The position numbers and the translations under genes were made by a program. A model generated the notes under the pieces. It was not told where the DNA came from, made no database searches, and saw only the letters and a program-made list of their open reading frames with translations. A stretch of 64,000 nt of DNA, from assembly GCA_028015205.1 (NCBI GenBank), contig CM051511.1, positions 3,782,001 through 3,846,000 on the forward strand, read 5' to 3'. This document shows positions 1-11,890 of the stretch, in pieces (within the stretch, counting starts at the first letter, position 1; each line of letters starts with the position of its first letter). Source of the stretch: Mytilisepta virgata (taxonomy: Eukaryota; Mollusca; Bivalvia; Mytilida; Mytilidae).

Positions 1-1
1 A

Positions 2-133
2 GGTATGGTCTTGCCAAAAACTGATGCAAACCTCGCTTTAGAGACGTTTTCAAATATGGATAATGGCTATGACCATAAAAGGCTTGTGGTTGCACGTGAT
101 TTTCCGTATTGTTCACCTGTGAAAGGGGCGTAA
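2..133 (+). CDS. C-terminal end of an unknown protein, cut by the window edge
   Basis: An open frame enters from the left edge and runs 43 codons to a TAA at 131-133. The peptide includes the segments VLPKTDANLALETF and HKRLVVARDFPYC and ends VKGA. I do not recognise the family. The frame gains support from a second copy at 342-442 on the opposite strand, which is alignable without gaps and keeps the same reading frame (RLV and ARDF are shared). It could be the last exon of a gene to the left, or a repeat-encoded fragment. No splice acceptor can be checked because the sequence starts here. Confidence 0.35.
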   Translation, partial: GMVLPKTDANLALETFSNMDNGYDHKRLVVARDFPYCSPVKGA

Positions 134-341
134 CAATAGAATTCGTGACGTAAGTCGACTCCACAGATACTCAACAGGTGTGTTGAAGTAAAATAAAAAT
201 GTAGCATATTAATGACAATATTAAAGTAAAAAGAACCCCTCAGTTAAATTTGAAATGAAAAATAAAGCATGGATAGTAAAAAGCGCGGCTATACAACAAG
301 CCTTTTCTGGTAAGTGTTATTACTCTCTACGTCAACACACA

Positions 342-442
342 GAAAATCTCGTGCAAAAACAAGCCTTTCATGGTTATGGCCACCACCCACATTTGGATCG
401 TCACTAAGGCGGAGCTTTGCAGCATTTATTGGCACGATAATA
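342..442 (-). pseudogene. inverted paralogous copy of the left-edge coding fragment
   Basis: Read on the minus strand, this 101-nt segment aligns without gaps to the plus-strand fragment at 3-103 at roughly 65-70% nucleotide identity, in the same frame. Shared residues include VP near the start and RLV..ARDF near the end. The similarity stops just after ARDF, and the frame then runs on in unrelated sequence to a stop near 289. The two copies lie tail to tail about 240 bp apart. I infer an old inverted duplication of a gene end. The function is unknown. Confidence 0.4.
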
Positions 443-499
443 ATGTATATGCTTCCAAAACTATCATGGACTATCGTTGACATCACCATCAATACAATG

Positions 500-3159
500 C
501 AACCTACAGTAAAAGAAGTTGCTCTTTTATTATTGAGTAACTCTTTTAATTACTCAATTCAATTACAAGTACATTGCTAGTAGAATAATGTGAAAGAAGA
601 AAAATAGTGGATTAATTCTTCATTTATATGATATCAGGAAAAGAATACCGAAGCGACAAAACATTGGGTCCATAATTCGAAATCCAAGGAAAAAAGAAAA
701 GTCATGAGAATTGAACACAACAAACAACACAGACTACAAGGATACATGAATAACTAAACATTAAAAAATGAACTAAATAAAAAGAGATTAAGACAGCAAA
801 GAAACAAAAGCACTGGCAAAGTGAACTCCCACTAAAAACAGGGAGGTTACAATCCAGAAGGGCGTGAAATGTGACTAATGTCCAAAAATATGAACGGCGA
901 TTTTATTGCTATTCTCCATCTTAAAGTCTAGACACTATTGATGGACCATAGAGCTCAATCCAACCTTAATTGAATAGTACAATACTTACTTTAAACCTCT
1001 TACCGAATCTCTTTTGTAACCTGTTTCAAAATTGGTTTTACAAGATCAAAGCTTAATTGGTGATTCAATCGTTGTCGGTTTTTTTTCACGAACATGAACA
1101 AAACACCCGAACACACCACACTAGTTCCGTATTAAATGAAATGATGGGATATTTTGAATTATGCTATATTCAGATACATTACTATAGCAATTATTGTACG
1201 TGAAAATATGATGCCATTAAATATTACGTGCCTACGATTAAAATTTAAAGCCATTAGTTGCTATGACAAAACATGATAATGCATCAACATTCAAGGATTT
1301 CTGATTGTGGGAATAATGCTCCTTGACCTACCGATTTGTTCAAACAGTGTCACATAAATAAAGATTTGAATAAACGAATTACTCAGTTCATTATTACTTA
1401 ATTTTGAGTTCATGCTAGATAAAAAACAATTTGTAGCAATGTATTTTTGGTTCTTTATATTTTAAAGGATATTAATTTCACGATTTTCGTGTTGAATCAG
1501 AATTTAAATATCAAAATTTGTAACATTTCATGTAGCCTCATTAATAGAAAGTAACAAAACTACAAAATTAGGTATCCTCTTTTTCATTGTATGTCACCAC
1601 ATAAATTTTAACAAACAAAAGCGATTTAGTGTACATGAATATATCGAAATAAGTATGTAAGAAAAAATCGTTAACGTCCTTTCTTAAATCACGAGATAAC
1701 TGACAGAATTATGTAGATAGGGGAGGGTAAGTGTATACCCTATAAAGAATTTTCGATTTTCTGTCTGATATTTGTACCAAGTGAAAAGTGCATGTCATTG
1801 TCTGGATAAACACTCCAATACTGCTACAATGTATTTTAAGAAATTTTCCGCTGGGTTCGATATTTCTTGCAACCATTAGTCTGATTGTACACACGATTAT
1901 TATGTTGACTGAGACAATTATGAATGTTTTGATTTTTTTTTCCACTTGGATATTGCTTAGATGGATGTAATCTACACATATACATATAATGTTGAATGAT
2001 GCCACAGGGAATTGCAGTATGGATCTATGCAAGGATAATAATACGTCGTAACTAACCATCAACCACCAATATTTAAGTCTCATTTTGCCAAAATTTATAA
2101 ATTTTAAGCTGATCTTCTTTTGTAGATAACGAATGGTTCATAAATAACAGGAAAATCACCTCGTTTCACAGCTGTACAGCAACTTATAAAAGACGAACTA
2201 TGGAATTTGATTTTGTACATGGTATGACTAGTTTATTTGACGGTGTATAACTAAAGGATTTCACCGTCTGGGCAAAAGTATTTGGTTCGTAATCTATCGT
2301 CGTTAACAGAACTTGCTTGGCAAGGTCAATGATACAAATTTACAAATTTGATTGGTTTTAATAACATGAATGTACAAAAATGTATATTTAAATAATTGGA
2401 CAAATCAATAATTTACTTTATACATCTACGCATCTGTTGTTTTGTCAGATCATATCTGTATCATTTAATTATTGCGTTGGAGTTATTTTTTTTTTGTAAT
2501 TTGATTACTGAGACCATGAAATCAATTGTTCTGTTTCATGCGTTTAACAATCTATTATTAGATCATTTCATTTTTCATCTATATCAAATTTTCCAACTTA
2601 AGGGAATATAATAAATTCAGTAAAAGAAAGACTACATATACATGATATATCCATGCACAAGAAATATCATTTAATTATTTTAGTTCCCATCTTGAATACT
2701 TCCATTTGTTAACTTTTTATTGTTATATCACTCATGTTAATTCCTTTGTTTCTATCATTCAAATATTTTCCCTCGGATTACATAACATTATAGTCTTCCA
2801 TTCCACAGAATGAGTATTTTTATTTTATTTCATTAATATTTTGGTTTTTTTTACTTTGATTTTGAATTCTTTTTATTTTTAAATTTGATTTTTCCCATGC
2901 ATGTTATATACTATTTAATATGAGTATACGAATGAGTATATACAAGTAAAGTCAAGAAATAACAAAGGGATATTCGAAGGAGAGAAAAATCGCAACAACT
3001 TTATATATTTTTTTTTGGCTATGAATCCATAGCAATACAAGAAAAGGTCAGCAAAGAGAGGGACACAGCAAGTGTCCATGGTTATTTCAACATTATGCCT
3101 ATAAGTAAAGTCAAGAAATACCAAAGGGATATTCGAAGGAGGGGAAAATCGAAACAACG
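500..3159. other. AT-rich intergenic stretch, no gene seen
   Basis: Short ORFs here (e.g. 1709-2083 minus, 2396-2611 plus) are rich in I, F, Y and L and look like chance frames in AT-rich DNA. The segment 640-905 resembles 11,230-11,370 (shared 'AAGACAGCA..GAAA' and 'GAA(C/T)TCCCACTA'), so it is probably a dispersed repeat. A ~55-bp segment at 2945-2999 is repeated at 3104-3158. Confidence 0.5.
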
Positions 3160-4165
3160 GACAAACTCCGGAGAACAACGAAGACAAGACCAAAACAATG
3201 CATGCACCACAATTAAAAATCAAAAACATATGAACAACATGGACCCCACCAAAAAACAGGGGGTAGACTCACGTGCTCCGGAAGAGTAAGCAGTCTCTGC
3301 TTCATGCAGGACACCCGCCATGCTGTCCATGTCAAATCCAATATGAGGAAGGGATAATATCAATTGAACAGGTCCATTTTCATTTGGGAAACAGTTTTTT
3401 CATACCTGTTAACCAAGTCATGATGACGCCCATAAAACTTTAATAAGGATGACTTCAGCTTAGGAGCAACGTACCCCTGTCTGAGCAACTTTTCTGTCAC
3501 AAGCCGGGCTCTGTCCAGGAAGTCAACGTATATGTCACAAACTCTGGAATAACGTATGAGTTGTGAAATATATACTCCATACGCCGGCGCTTCTGGAATA
3601 TTGCCGCTCAAAAATGGGAAGTTGATGATTGGAAGTCAAAGTCATCCCGTTTGTCGTAAAGTTTTGTATCCAACCTTCCTCTGGTGTCAATTTCGAGGTG
3701 AAGGTCAAGATAAGATGCAGACTTGGCAGTGTCTGATGTATCCTTAATTTCGAGCTCATTGGGATAGATGAGATAAAGAAATTCCCAAAACGTGAATTGT
3801 TGAGTGATAAGACATCATCTATGTAGCGGAAGCCGGAAGCTGAAATTAAAGGTACGGGCTGATTTCTTCTGTTTTTCCTTAAAAAGCCCGTCAAGGAAGT
3901 CTGCCAAATTGAACAAATATGTTGTCGATCAAAAATTCAATCATTAGGACAATTTCGTCCTCTGTATATTTTTTGTTAGATTTAGAGTGGTTTTTAACAA
4001 AGTATGATTTATCTCTACCAATGACAAGGTATGTGCATCTGTTGTTGTCATTTTTATTATGAAAGCATTGATGGATAGATCTTTCAACTTCTCCTTCAGT
4101 TGTGAATGAGGAATGGTGGTATAGAGGGTAGAGAAATCAAATGTTTTTATGCTGTTGCAGACTAA
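3160..4165 (-). mobile_element. Penelope-like retroelement, degenerate 3' part with RT fragment
   Basis: The minus strand carries broken pieces of a reverse transcriptase in several frames. Near 4,130 is FDFSTLYTTIPH (the 'sLYT.IPh' motif typical of Penelope-like RTs). Near 3,815 is FRYIDDVLSLNN, with the catalytic YIDD box. At 3,360-3,611 is the C-terminal part, with SQLIRYSR and LLRQGYVAPKLKSSLLKFYGRHHDLV. Stops and frame changes lie between the pieces, so no intact enzyme is possible. The 3' tail (3,160-3,330 on plus coordinates) contains the 'GTGCTCCGGAAG..GTAAGCAG' block that recurs in seven other places in the window. Other non-LTR-like elements are possible, but the LYT.IPH and YIDD motifs favour Penelope-like. 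Confidence 0.65.
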
Positions 4166-4867
4166 TGTATATGGCAGACAACTCCAATACCCGCTAGTAG
4201 GGAATGTACAGCCATCGGTCGATAATTTTCTCTACACGTGCAGTATTCAGTGCTGTAAGCGAAAGACAACTGACAGTAATACAGCCATATAGTTGACAAA
4301 ATTTGCAGTCGCACATACTTGTGTTTTCTCCATTCAAACGTACATGCTTTATTTCTTTTTTCAAGTTGAGAATGGCTAAGATTGACACAAACAGATTTAA
4401 GTTTACTAGGGATTATTTTTTGTTTAAAGAAAAAAACCTACCTTGCATTTCGATCAGCAAATAAAATATCATTACAATCAAAATAAAGTCAAATATCTTC
4501 ATCTTTGTTTGAGCTATTTCATATATCCTGTATTAGTTTGTTTAGACATCACAGTTTTTAATAATTAATGAAATTTTCCACATTAAGTAAATGCCAAGTT
4601 TCATATAATTCTTATCTTTAAACTTCACTGAATATCCACTTTAATCGTACATGCGTATTGGTAATGTTTCAAGAACACTTCCTCTCTACAACAATGTATT
4701 TAATTGACCTAAACTGACATAAATAACTATTATTAAAATAAATATGAAGAGCTCTATTAACTCTATAAACTGAGTTCAACGATAACAAAATGTTCGCTGC
4801 ATGTCAGTGATATGAAAATAACATGTTTTAGTCTTTATTATGCAATTTTATAAAATATATTAATGTC
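4166..4867. other. AT-rich stretch, no gene seen
   Basis: No coding signal. The segment 4,271-4,309 is copied at 5,208-5,246, where it is joined directly to the second copy of the 4,868-5,199 duplication. Confidence 0.5.
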
Positions 4868-5564
4868 ATGTCAATTTTATTGCCGTTATGGAAGTATCAA
4901 AGTCAATTTTGTGAAAGTTTTAAATGTAACAGGAAATTATTTTCTGAACAAAATCAAAACTCTCCCTAAGGATGGAAAATGATTTCCATTATTTATTAGT
5001 TATCGATTAATGAATTTTATATTTTTGATACTGTTATTAAGAACGTACAAAAAGAATTTGAAACATTTTTTATTATTATTATCCATTTTTAAGTAGAACT
5101 TTTATTATAGTTGATTTCATAACGTTTTTTTTTTTTTCACGTGGTATTACTAAGTCATTCTTATACAGTACGGACACGTGATCTGTAATGGAATCTATAA
5201 AGAAAAATGACAGTAATACAGCCATATAGTTGACAAAATGTGCAGTAATGTCAATTTTATTGCCGTTATGGAAGGATCAAAGTCAATTTTGTGAAAGTTT
5301 CAAATGTAGCAGGAAATTATTTTATGAAAAAAAAAAATCAAAACTCTCCTTAAGGATGGAAAATGAATTCCATTGCTGAATAGTTTTGAATACTGTTATT
5401 AAGAACGTAGAAAAACATTTTAAACATTTTTTATTATTATCTATTTTTAAGTAGAATATTTATTTTAGTTGTTTCATTTGATTGATTTCATAACGTTTTT
5501 TTTCACGTGGTATTACTAATTCATTGTTATACAGTACGGACACGTGCCCTGTAATAGAATCTTT
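4868..5564 (+). repeat. tandem segmental duplication, two ~320-bp copies
   Basis: Copy 1 (4,868-5,199) and copy 2 (5,248-5,564) lie 380 bp apart and are clearly homologous along their length. Both begin 'ATGTCAATTTTATTGCCG', share 'AACTCTCC(C/T)TAAGGATGG', and end with 'TACAGTACGGACACGTG'. Copy 2 has small deletions. A 39-bp segment from 4,271-4,309 precedes copy 2 but not copy 1. Confidence 0.8.
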
Positions 5565-5793
5565 ACTACAAATCTGATGATACTTTTCGTTTGTTGTCTT
5601 ATCAACATTTTTCATATCTCCTTTAACTTCAGTGGTATTTTCTACTGGTCTTGATACTACAAAACAACCAATATTTTATGTTAAACGACCATTCCGTTCT
5701 ATTCAATTCTTACATCCGTTCTTGCTAATTTTTACTTTGTCTAGATTTTTTGCGTCGCCATATTTTCATCATATTTTCAAACAACACTAAGAT

Positions 5794-6666
5794 ATCAAGT
5801 TCAATCAAGACATGTTGTCTTGCAGTCAATCAAGTTCAATCAAGACATGTTGTCTTGCAGTCAATCAAAGTTCAATCAAGACATTTTTTCTTGCAGTCAA
5901 TCAAGTTCAATCAAGACATGTCTTGCAGTCAATCAATATCAATCAAGACATGTTGTCTTGCAGTCAACCAAGTTCAATCAAGACATGTTGTCTTGCAGTC
6001 AATCAATATCAATCAAGACATGTTGTCTTGCAGTCAATCAAGATCAACCAAGACATGTTGTCTTGCAGTCAATCGAGATCAATCAAGACATGTTGTCTTG
6101 CAGTCAACCAAGTTCAATCAAGACACGTTGTCTTGCGGTCTATCAAGTTCAATCAAGACATGTTGTCTTGCAGTCAATCAAGTTCAATCAAGACATGTTG
6201 TCTTGCAGTCAATCAAAGTTCAATCAAGACATTTTTTCTTGCAGTCAATCAAGTTCAATCAAGACATGTTGTCTTGCAGTCAATCAATATCAATCAAGAC
6301 ATGTTGTCTTGCAGTCAACCAAGTTCAATCAAGACATGTTGTCTTGCAGTCAATCAATATCAATCAAGACATGTTGTCTTGCAGTCAATCAATATCAATC
6401 AAGACATGTTGTCTTGCAGTCAATCAATATCAATCAAGACATGTTGTCTTGCAGTCAACCAAGTTCAATCAAGACATGTTGTCTTGCAGTCAATCAATAT
6501 CAATCAAGACATGTTGTCTTGCAGTCAATCAATATCAATCAAGACATGTTGTCTTGCAGTCAATCAATATCAATCAAGACATGTTGTCTTGCAGTCAATC
6601 AAGATCAATCAAGACATGTTGTCTTGCGGTCAATCAAGATCAATCAAGACGATTTGTCTTGCAGTC
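5794..6666 (+). repeat. 35-bp minisatellite, about 25 units
   Basis: About 25 units of a 35-bp sequence, each containing CAAGACATGTTGTCTTG. That is a 7-bp perfect inverted repeat (CAAGACA/TGTCTTG) around TGT. Variant units show a longer-range pattern: the unit with an extra A and a TTTTTT core occurs near 5,866-5,895 and again near 6,214-6,243, 348 bp apart (ten units), so blocks of about ten units were duplicated. Because 35 is not a multiple of 3, each frame cycles through all three phases, and all three plus frames stay open for ~900 bp. These long ORFs are a by-product of the repeat and should not be read as genes. Confidence 0.95.
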
Positions 6667-7276
6667 ACGTTTGGCACAGGTACAGTCAAACATTACGTAA
6701 TTCATACTGAATTTTTATAACCTGATCTTAACAAAATGTGATTGATAGCAACTCGGATTAGTCTTAAAGTTCAGCAACTGTGACATAAATGGCCGTGATA
6801 AAAAAAACTATTACAAGTGTTCCTAAGAGATAAACATTTGAATCTGAAAGGTCAGTTGCTGGTAAATGAAAGAATGTATTTAACTTTAAGATGAGTAAAT
6901 TGTTTGATTTGAAATATATTAATCTAATTCTATTTTTTTTTATGTTTGATGTTTCAACTGATGGTTTAAACATTGGATATTTGTTGTGAGGTGACGGGAT
7001 AACACATTTTGTGTGCTGTAAACTAAAAAGTCGTGTAAAAATGTACGTAGCACACAATTGCAGTACCTCAGATTCAAATTTAGTCGATAACAAATCCTTC
7101 TATTGATTTTATAAACATTGTTTAAAAATCGTGTGAACTCTATTCTAAAATAGGTTAATTTTCACCCTTCTGATTTCACTTTTCATATCATTCACATCTG
7201 AACACTACATGTGTTAAATTGCATAATTAATTAAAGTGGTCTTAGAATTTACGTCTTAACTAAAGCTACATGTGTT
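6667..7276. other. AT-rich stretch, no gene seen
   Basis: No convincing coding frame or RNA. The word 'CTACATGTGTTAAATTG' occurs at about 7,205 and 7,265, a short direct repeat just before the LINE fragment. Confidence 0.5.
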
Positions 7277-7637
7277 AAATTGCCAAAAAATATTGAATTA
7301 GAGCAAGATCAGTTTATAAAAACATGGAATGCAAATATACAAAACAGTCCGAAAACTTTAAACTATCGATTATTTAATGATAACTTTGAATTTGAAAATT
7401 ACTTTAATATACTTGACAATAGAGATATATATACACTTTGCAAATTTAGGTTGGTAAATCATAAATTACCCATTGAAACTGGGCGTTGGAATAATGTAAA
7501 TCGTGAAGATAGAAAATGTGATTTATATTCTTGGAGATGAATTCCATTATTATGTGAAATGTAAAGTTTTAGATAATTCTAGAAAAGATTATATTGATAG
7601 AAAATATTACAAATATGAAAGGTCTTATGTCTGTTAA
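7277..7637 (+). mobile_element. LINE (non-LTR) reverse transcriptase C-terminal fragment
   Basis: Two overlapping frames together give the C-terminal end of a LINE ORF2. The first frame (7,277-7,540) contains LCKFRLVNHKLPIETGRW and RKCDLY. The second (from ~7,529 to the TAA at 7,635-7,637) contains GDEFHYYVKC and DSRK-like DNSRKDYIDRKYY. The order (first Cys, then DEFHY..C, then R..YI...YY) matches the zinc-knuckle-like tail of many animal LINEs. One frameshift near 7,530 breaks it, and no upstream RT core is present, so this is a 5'-truncated dead copy. Confidence 0.6.
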
Positions 7638-8574
7638 TAAAAAATCAACATAAAGAAAATTATGCTGTTTTATACGTTTAATTAATACCAGTGTTTGCCC
7701 TCCAGGCTAATTTTCTGACAGTATTTCTAAAATGTCTCTGTTGTAAATATGTTACTTGTGATATTGTTTTATCTTTTTTCTCTTACTTGTATTGTATTAT
7801 ATTGTTATATTTATGTATCTGTATACTGTTGTTACTGCAAAGGTTATCACAAAAAGATATATATATATATATATATATATAAAGCAAATATTGCCTATGG
7901 ATACAGATTTTTTGTATTAATGACTATTAAAATTGAATAAAAACCTATAAAAAGACTAACATGACTCAGTGTTTGAAATCTTAAATTCACATAACCTATA
8001 AGAAATTAATATTATTGCGTATAAGTTTTGCATATCCTGCTGTAGTTTTATGCAGTTGCAATTACAATAATACGATTTTGTGGAATAGTATGCGTCAGAT
8101 TATGAACAATTATTACATCGGTCTCCAAAAGTCTAAAGTCGGAAGAATCTTTATCACAATTTTGTTTTTTTTTAATTTGATTACAAAATTAGAATAGATT
8201 TTTATTATTAAGATTAACGAATGGCATATTTATCTTTTCTTGTGAAACCGTCTAAAACAAAAACCATTGCAATCAGCAATCAACAACAACTAAATTTCAT
8301 TGCACCAACAATTTCGAAAATAATGTTACTTCAGAGACATACATACATACATATAAATTTTATTCAACTGATAATCTTCAAAATAATCAATTCTTTTAAG
8401 CTTTTGCAAAGCTATTTTGAAATTTTTCACACCATTACTAAAATTCCAGACATTACAGGAACGTTATTATTCTCAAAAGTATTGTGTCGTCATATATACC
8501 ATGATACTATAAATTGAATCTGAAATTATCATACCTTATTACAGAGTAATATTTCAAATACAGAGTATCTGTAT
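7638..8574. other. AT-rich stretch with a TA microsatellite
   Basis: Contains an (AT)n run at about 7,857-7,880. ORFs in this stretch are low-complexity and hydrophobic because of T-rich sequence. No gene seen. Confidence 0.6.
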
Positions 8575-8697
8575 ATTGTCTCGTAATATAAAATTTATTC
8601 GGACAAGGCTGAGCAATGTGTAGAAATGCGAGGCTGAGGAGTTTTTCTCTCCTGTCTCGTGCCGAGTTCGAATAATTTTTATATAAAGAGACAATGT
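8575..8697. mobile_element. small inverted-repeat element (MITE-like)
   Basis: The left end TGTCTCGTAATATAAAATTT pairs with the right end, whose reverse complement reads TGTCTCTTTATATAAAAATT. The match is about 23 of 28 positions including ATTCG(G/A)AC. The ~65-bp interior is GC-richer (GAGGCTGAGGAG, CTCCTGTCTCGTGCC). No target-site duplication is clear. Confidence 0.45.
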
Positions 8698-8989
8698 ACA
8701 CATATTCTGTTAATCTGCAACATAAAATCTGTCAAAAATAGCTGAAAAACAGTGAATTTCTGCATTAAGCGAGCAACGTCAAAAGCCCGCAAAATCGTCG
8801 CATTTCACGACGTCGTAAGTAATATTCCAAGATTTTGTACTGTGACGTCACTGTAAAAGTGATAAACTGTGACTGTCAATGCATTTTTTGTTGCTCATAT
8901 AGCAGAGTCCCAAGATAAAGCAGGTATGAATTGTAGCTCATGATCAGATTTCGAATGTTAACAGTAAAAAAAATGTTAAATTGAAGTGA

Positions 8990-9126
8990 AAACTAAGGAG
9001 TATCTCTCTTGTGCATAGCTCTGACCTTAGATGGTTTTGGTTTTATTCTGTTTGGTCGTGTTGACATTTGAATTTCTCTACAAAGTATGGATTATTGTTT
9101 TGGGTTACAACCTTTCCGGCTTTGAG
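8990..9126 (+). repeat. 5' part of a short dispersed family (hammerhead family 2), ribozyme absent
   Basis: Begins 'ACTAAGGAGTATCTC' and contains 'GCATAGCTCTGACCTTAGAT'. Related sequence occurs at 40,955-41,050 (plus) and, on the minus strand, at 31,160-30,990 and 41,757-41,600. The last of these carries a complete hammerhead fold. Here the family sequence decays before the ribozyme position. Confidence 0.5.
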
Positions 9127-9535
9127 CAAAGTTAATAAGTGATAAGTTGATGTCATCACTTAGGAAATTTTACGGTCGTCATCACGAATTGATTGACCAT
9201 TACAGTGTTCCATTATCTAAGATGATGTTGCACCTGTTCCCACTGTCGTAACCTTTCATGTGCCGCCACCGATTTGTGACTTCCCCCGGGTTGACTTTGT
9301 TGAGCTTCACGACGGGTGCAGCATACGAAGCAGGAACTGCTTACACATCCGGAGCACCTGGGTTCACTACTGGTTTTTATAGGAGTTCGTGTTGTTCATT
9401 GTTTTTTAGTTTTCTGTGTTTATGTGTTGTGCTTGTGGTTGTTCATTTGTCTTCCCGGGTTTGTCTGTCCAATGGATTACGTTTTTTTTATTGCTCCTTA
9501 GCTAAATTTGTCCCTTTTTTAATCAAGAACTGACG
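9127..9535 (+). mobile_element. Penelope-like retroelement 3' end, plus-strand copy
   Basis: Starts in the RT C-terminus (LRKFYGRHHELIDHY, same family as the copy at 3.2-4.2 kb). It continues into the 3' tail with 'GGAACTGCTTACACATCCGG' and 'GGTTTTTATAGGAGTTCGTG' and ends near 'GTCTGTCCAATGGATTACG'. The ORFs at 9,258-9,533 and 9,316-9,501 are readings through this tail. The copy is 5'-truncated. Confidence 0.65.
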
Positions 9536-10969
9536 AAATGTGATTATCGTGAAATGTATGCCTATGTATCAACGCATGTTTGATGTTCAATGTTTTGAGA
9601 GCATATTCAAATGACTTTATATAAGTATTCATTACAATAGATTTCATTCAATTCGTTTGCACGTGTATGTTTGTTAAAAAGAATGAAAATTATGGAAAAG
9701 AAAGAACGTGCACAAAACTTCAAATTTTGATTTATCTCTGAGACTTTACATAAACATATTATAGCGACATTTTGCTCAAATTGTCCTTCAATTTTCAGCT
9801 TCTAACAACTGCGTTCATAACAATAAGTTGTATACATTGCAAATAAATCCTTTACAGATAATATTTAAATTTACTATACTTCATTGAAACTCAATTTTGT
9901 AGGATTTTGTACTATTAATAATATTCGACCAGCTGCAGCTGGTAGTATTAATCGACTTTTGATTTCATCATGTCCAGTCTTTACTCAGAGATATTCAATA
10001 TACAGCTGGCTTATATATTTTCAATATCATCCACAAACGTTTTGACGTTGTTGTGGGCAGATGACATTTAGAAAAATGATATTAACAAAAGAAGAGAAAG
10101 ATAAGAATGACAATACTGCCAGCAGACGTTTAAATAGAATTTTAAAAATATTTTTATTATCTGGTTTAATAATTTCCTCCCAGAGCGGACCGGGAAATAT
10201 CTCGAGAAAAACATTTTGAATTTAACCGACTTGCCGGGAACATTCTTCTGTGAAAAAGAAAACATTAATTATAAATATCACGACGACCCTTAGATGTAAT
10301 ATTGTGTTTAATAGAATGTTATTTAATTGACAAATACCCAATATTCATTAATTTTCATGTAAGTAAAAAGAATTTAATCTGGTGACACGTAGAATGCAAT
10401 ACCATAAACAACCATTTAAAACCGACAAAGGGATAAAAATATTGTCAATCTAATAAATGCTATATTGGTTCTCCTTTTATTCCGTAAAGTGTTCCTGAAT
10501 TCAGTTGTCAATCTACTCCGGCCGTACAGGTACATATGGTTAGTTATTTCATTCCATTATTGTACAAGAAAGCAATATGTTAAATTAAATCTTCTTTGCG
10601 GAGTATGTAAGATATAATTAAATTGCTATGTTATATATTTCCATTGATGACTTGATATCGATGTTGAAAACCTAAACACAAGAGTATAAGACGAAAGCAA
10701 TCCATACAGACATAAGTAAAGACATTATCACTGACTAGATTCAAACAATTTTATTGTAGCTTTAGAGCAAATTTATATCATAAACATGTATGTCCGAACT
10801 GCTTTCTATGTGGTCATAACCCAAGTTATCTCATATATGTATGCTGATTGGATGGAATACTGGGTTTGTTTGGGACTTGTGGTTACTTAAAGTCCATAAG
10901 GCCAGGCTCCAAACACAAAGCGAGTGTGTGGAAAGAGCAGCGTATAGAGACAAAAATTACAAAGGTATA
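9536..10969. other. AT-rich intergenic stretch, no gene seen
   Basis: No splice-flanked coding segment or RNA fold stood out. The ORFs at 10,068-10,265 (minus) and 10,841-11,104 (plus) show no family motif. Confidence 0.5.
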
Positions 10970-10992
10970 AATTCTTTGATACCAATTTTGAT

Positions 10993-11037
10993 GCTCAAGA
11001 TGTGCACATTTAGTCGATTTAGACGAATCAGTTGTGC
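10993..11037 (-). ncRNA. decayed hammerhead ribozyme (family 2)
   Basis: On the minus strand this aligns with the intact hammerhead at 41,624-41,669. Kept: the 5' stem I strand GCACAA, stem II GUC...GAC, the palindromic stem III AUGUGCACAU and a following C. Changed: the core CUGAUGA reads CUGAUUC, GAAA reads UAAA, and the 3' stem I strand is UUGAGC instead of UUGUGC. The core changes should abolish cleavage. Its value is comparative, since it shows the ancestral stem III of the family. Confidence 0.6.
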
Positions 11038-11099
11038 TGAAGACCTAAATGGTAAATCCAAAACTATATGCACGGGTAGGATATTCTTTAGTTTTCAAA

Positions 11100-11580
11100 A
11101 ATGAATACATTGTGAGAGAAATTTAAACAAATATATATAAATGTCGGCAAAAGAGTAGGAGAAGTCCATAGATCGAAGGCACTAGATGATAATGAAACAT
11201 ACCAGACAAATACACATATACAACTAAAAGAATAAAAAAAACATATAATACATATAACAAAATTAGAACAAGACAGCACAGAAATTAAATTACTAGCAAT
11301 TTGAATTCCCACTACAAACCGGCAGTGATATAAAAAAAAATAACAAGAGAGCGTAAAATCGTTAGCACTAGCGACTTATTATCGACAGAACTGGTAATGA
11401 TTCAAGGTTTCTAAGGAATGGTAACCATGCATGTCCTGTTCCGGAAAGGGTACCCGACACATTGCAAATGGTGGAAAATTCATGTAAATAGTCAAGTTCC
11501 GGTGAAGTTTCAATCCTAGTAACAGGTGAAGATTTGTTGTTTAATCTAGTGGATGGAAAATTCGTACTACTCATCAAATC
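11100..11580. repeat. probable dispersed repeat tail with unknown ORF fragment
   Basis: The segment 11,230-11,370 resembles 640-905. A minus-strand frame at 11,368-11,577 encodes SGTGHAWLPFLRNLE, of unknown family. The tail is A-rich on the plus strand, consistent with the 3' end of a retroelement in minus orientation. Not recognised further. Confidence 0.3.
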
Positions 11581-11829
11581 TTGGCCGTAAAATGTCTCAA
11601 ATGATGCAACTAAATGTATACCAGCTTAGGACATGAATGCGATTTCAATTAAACTGTACACGTGGTAGATCTAGGTAAGCTCACAGTATAAGATTTTATC
11701 GCATGCACAATATACATGTAGGATCCATTAATCTGATTGAAATTATCGACGTTGTTCCACAGAACCTTTTGGGTATATAATGAATAAAACGTATCACAAA
11801 ATACCGAAACATAGTCAGCGATGGGTGAC

Positions 11830-11890
11830 TACAATTTCATACCTGTCAAGCAAGTCGTGATGACGTCCATATAATTTATTCCCGAAAAGA
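11830..11890 (-). mobile_element. tiny Penelope-like RT fragment
   Basis: The plus-strand words 'TTTCATACCTGTCAAGCAAG' and 'CGTGATGACGTCCATA' match the same region of the copy at 3,395-3,435, where they encode the FYGRHHDLVNRYE part on the minus strand. Only about 60 bp survive. Confidence 0.5.

Noticed and set aside
5794..6666. CRISPR-like array
   Set aside because: Repeats are directly adjacent with no unique spacers, and the genome is eukaryotic.
5750..6720. Three overlapping plus-strand ORFs of ~300 codons
   Set aside because: They are the three frames of a 35-bp minisatellite without stop codons; no non-repeat coding part or splice sites.
9258..9533. 91-codon ORF
   Set aside because: Lies in the 3' tail of a Penelope-like copy that also occurs at 39.0 and 47.0 kb without an open frame.
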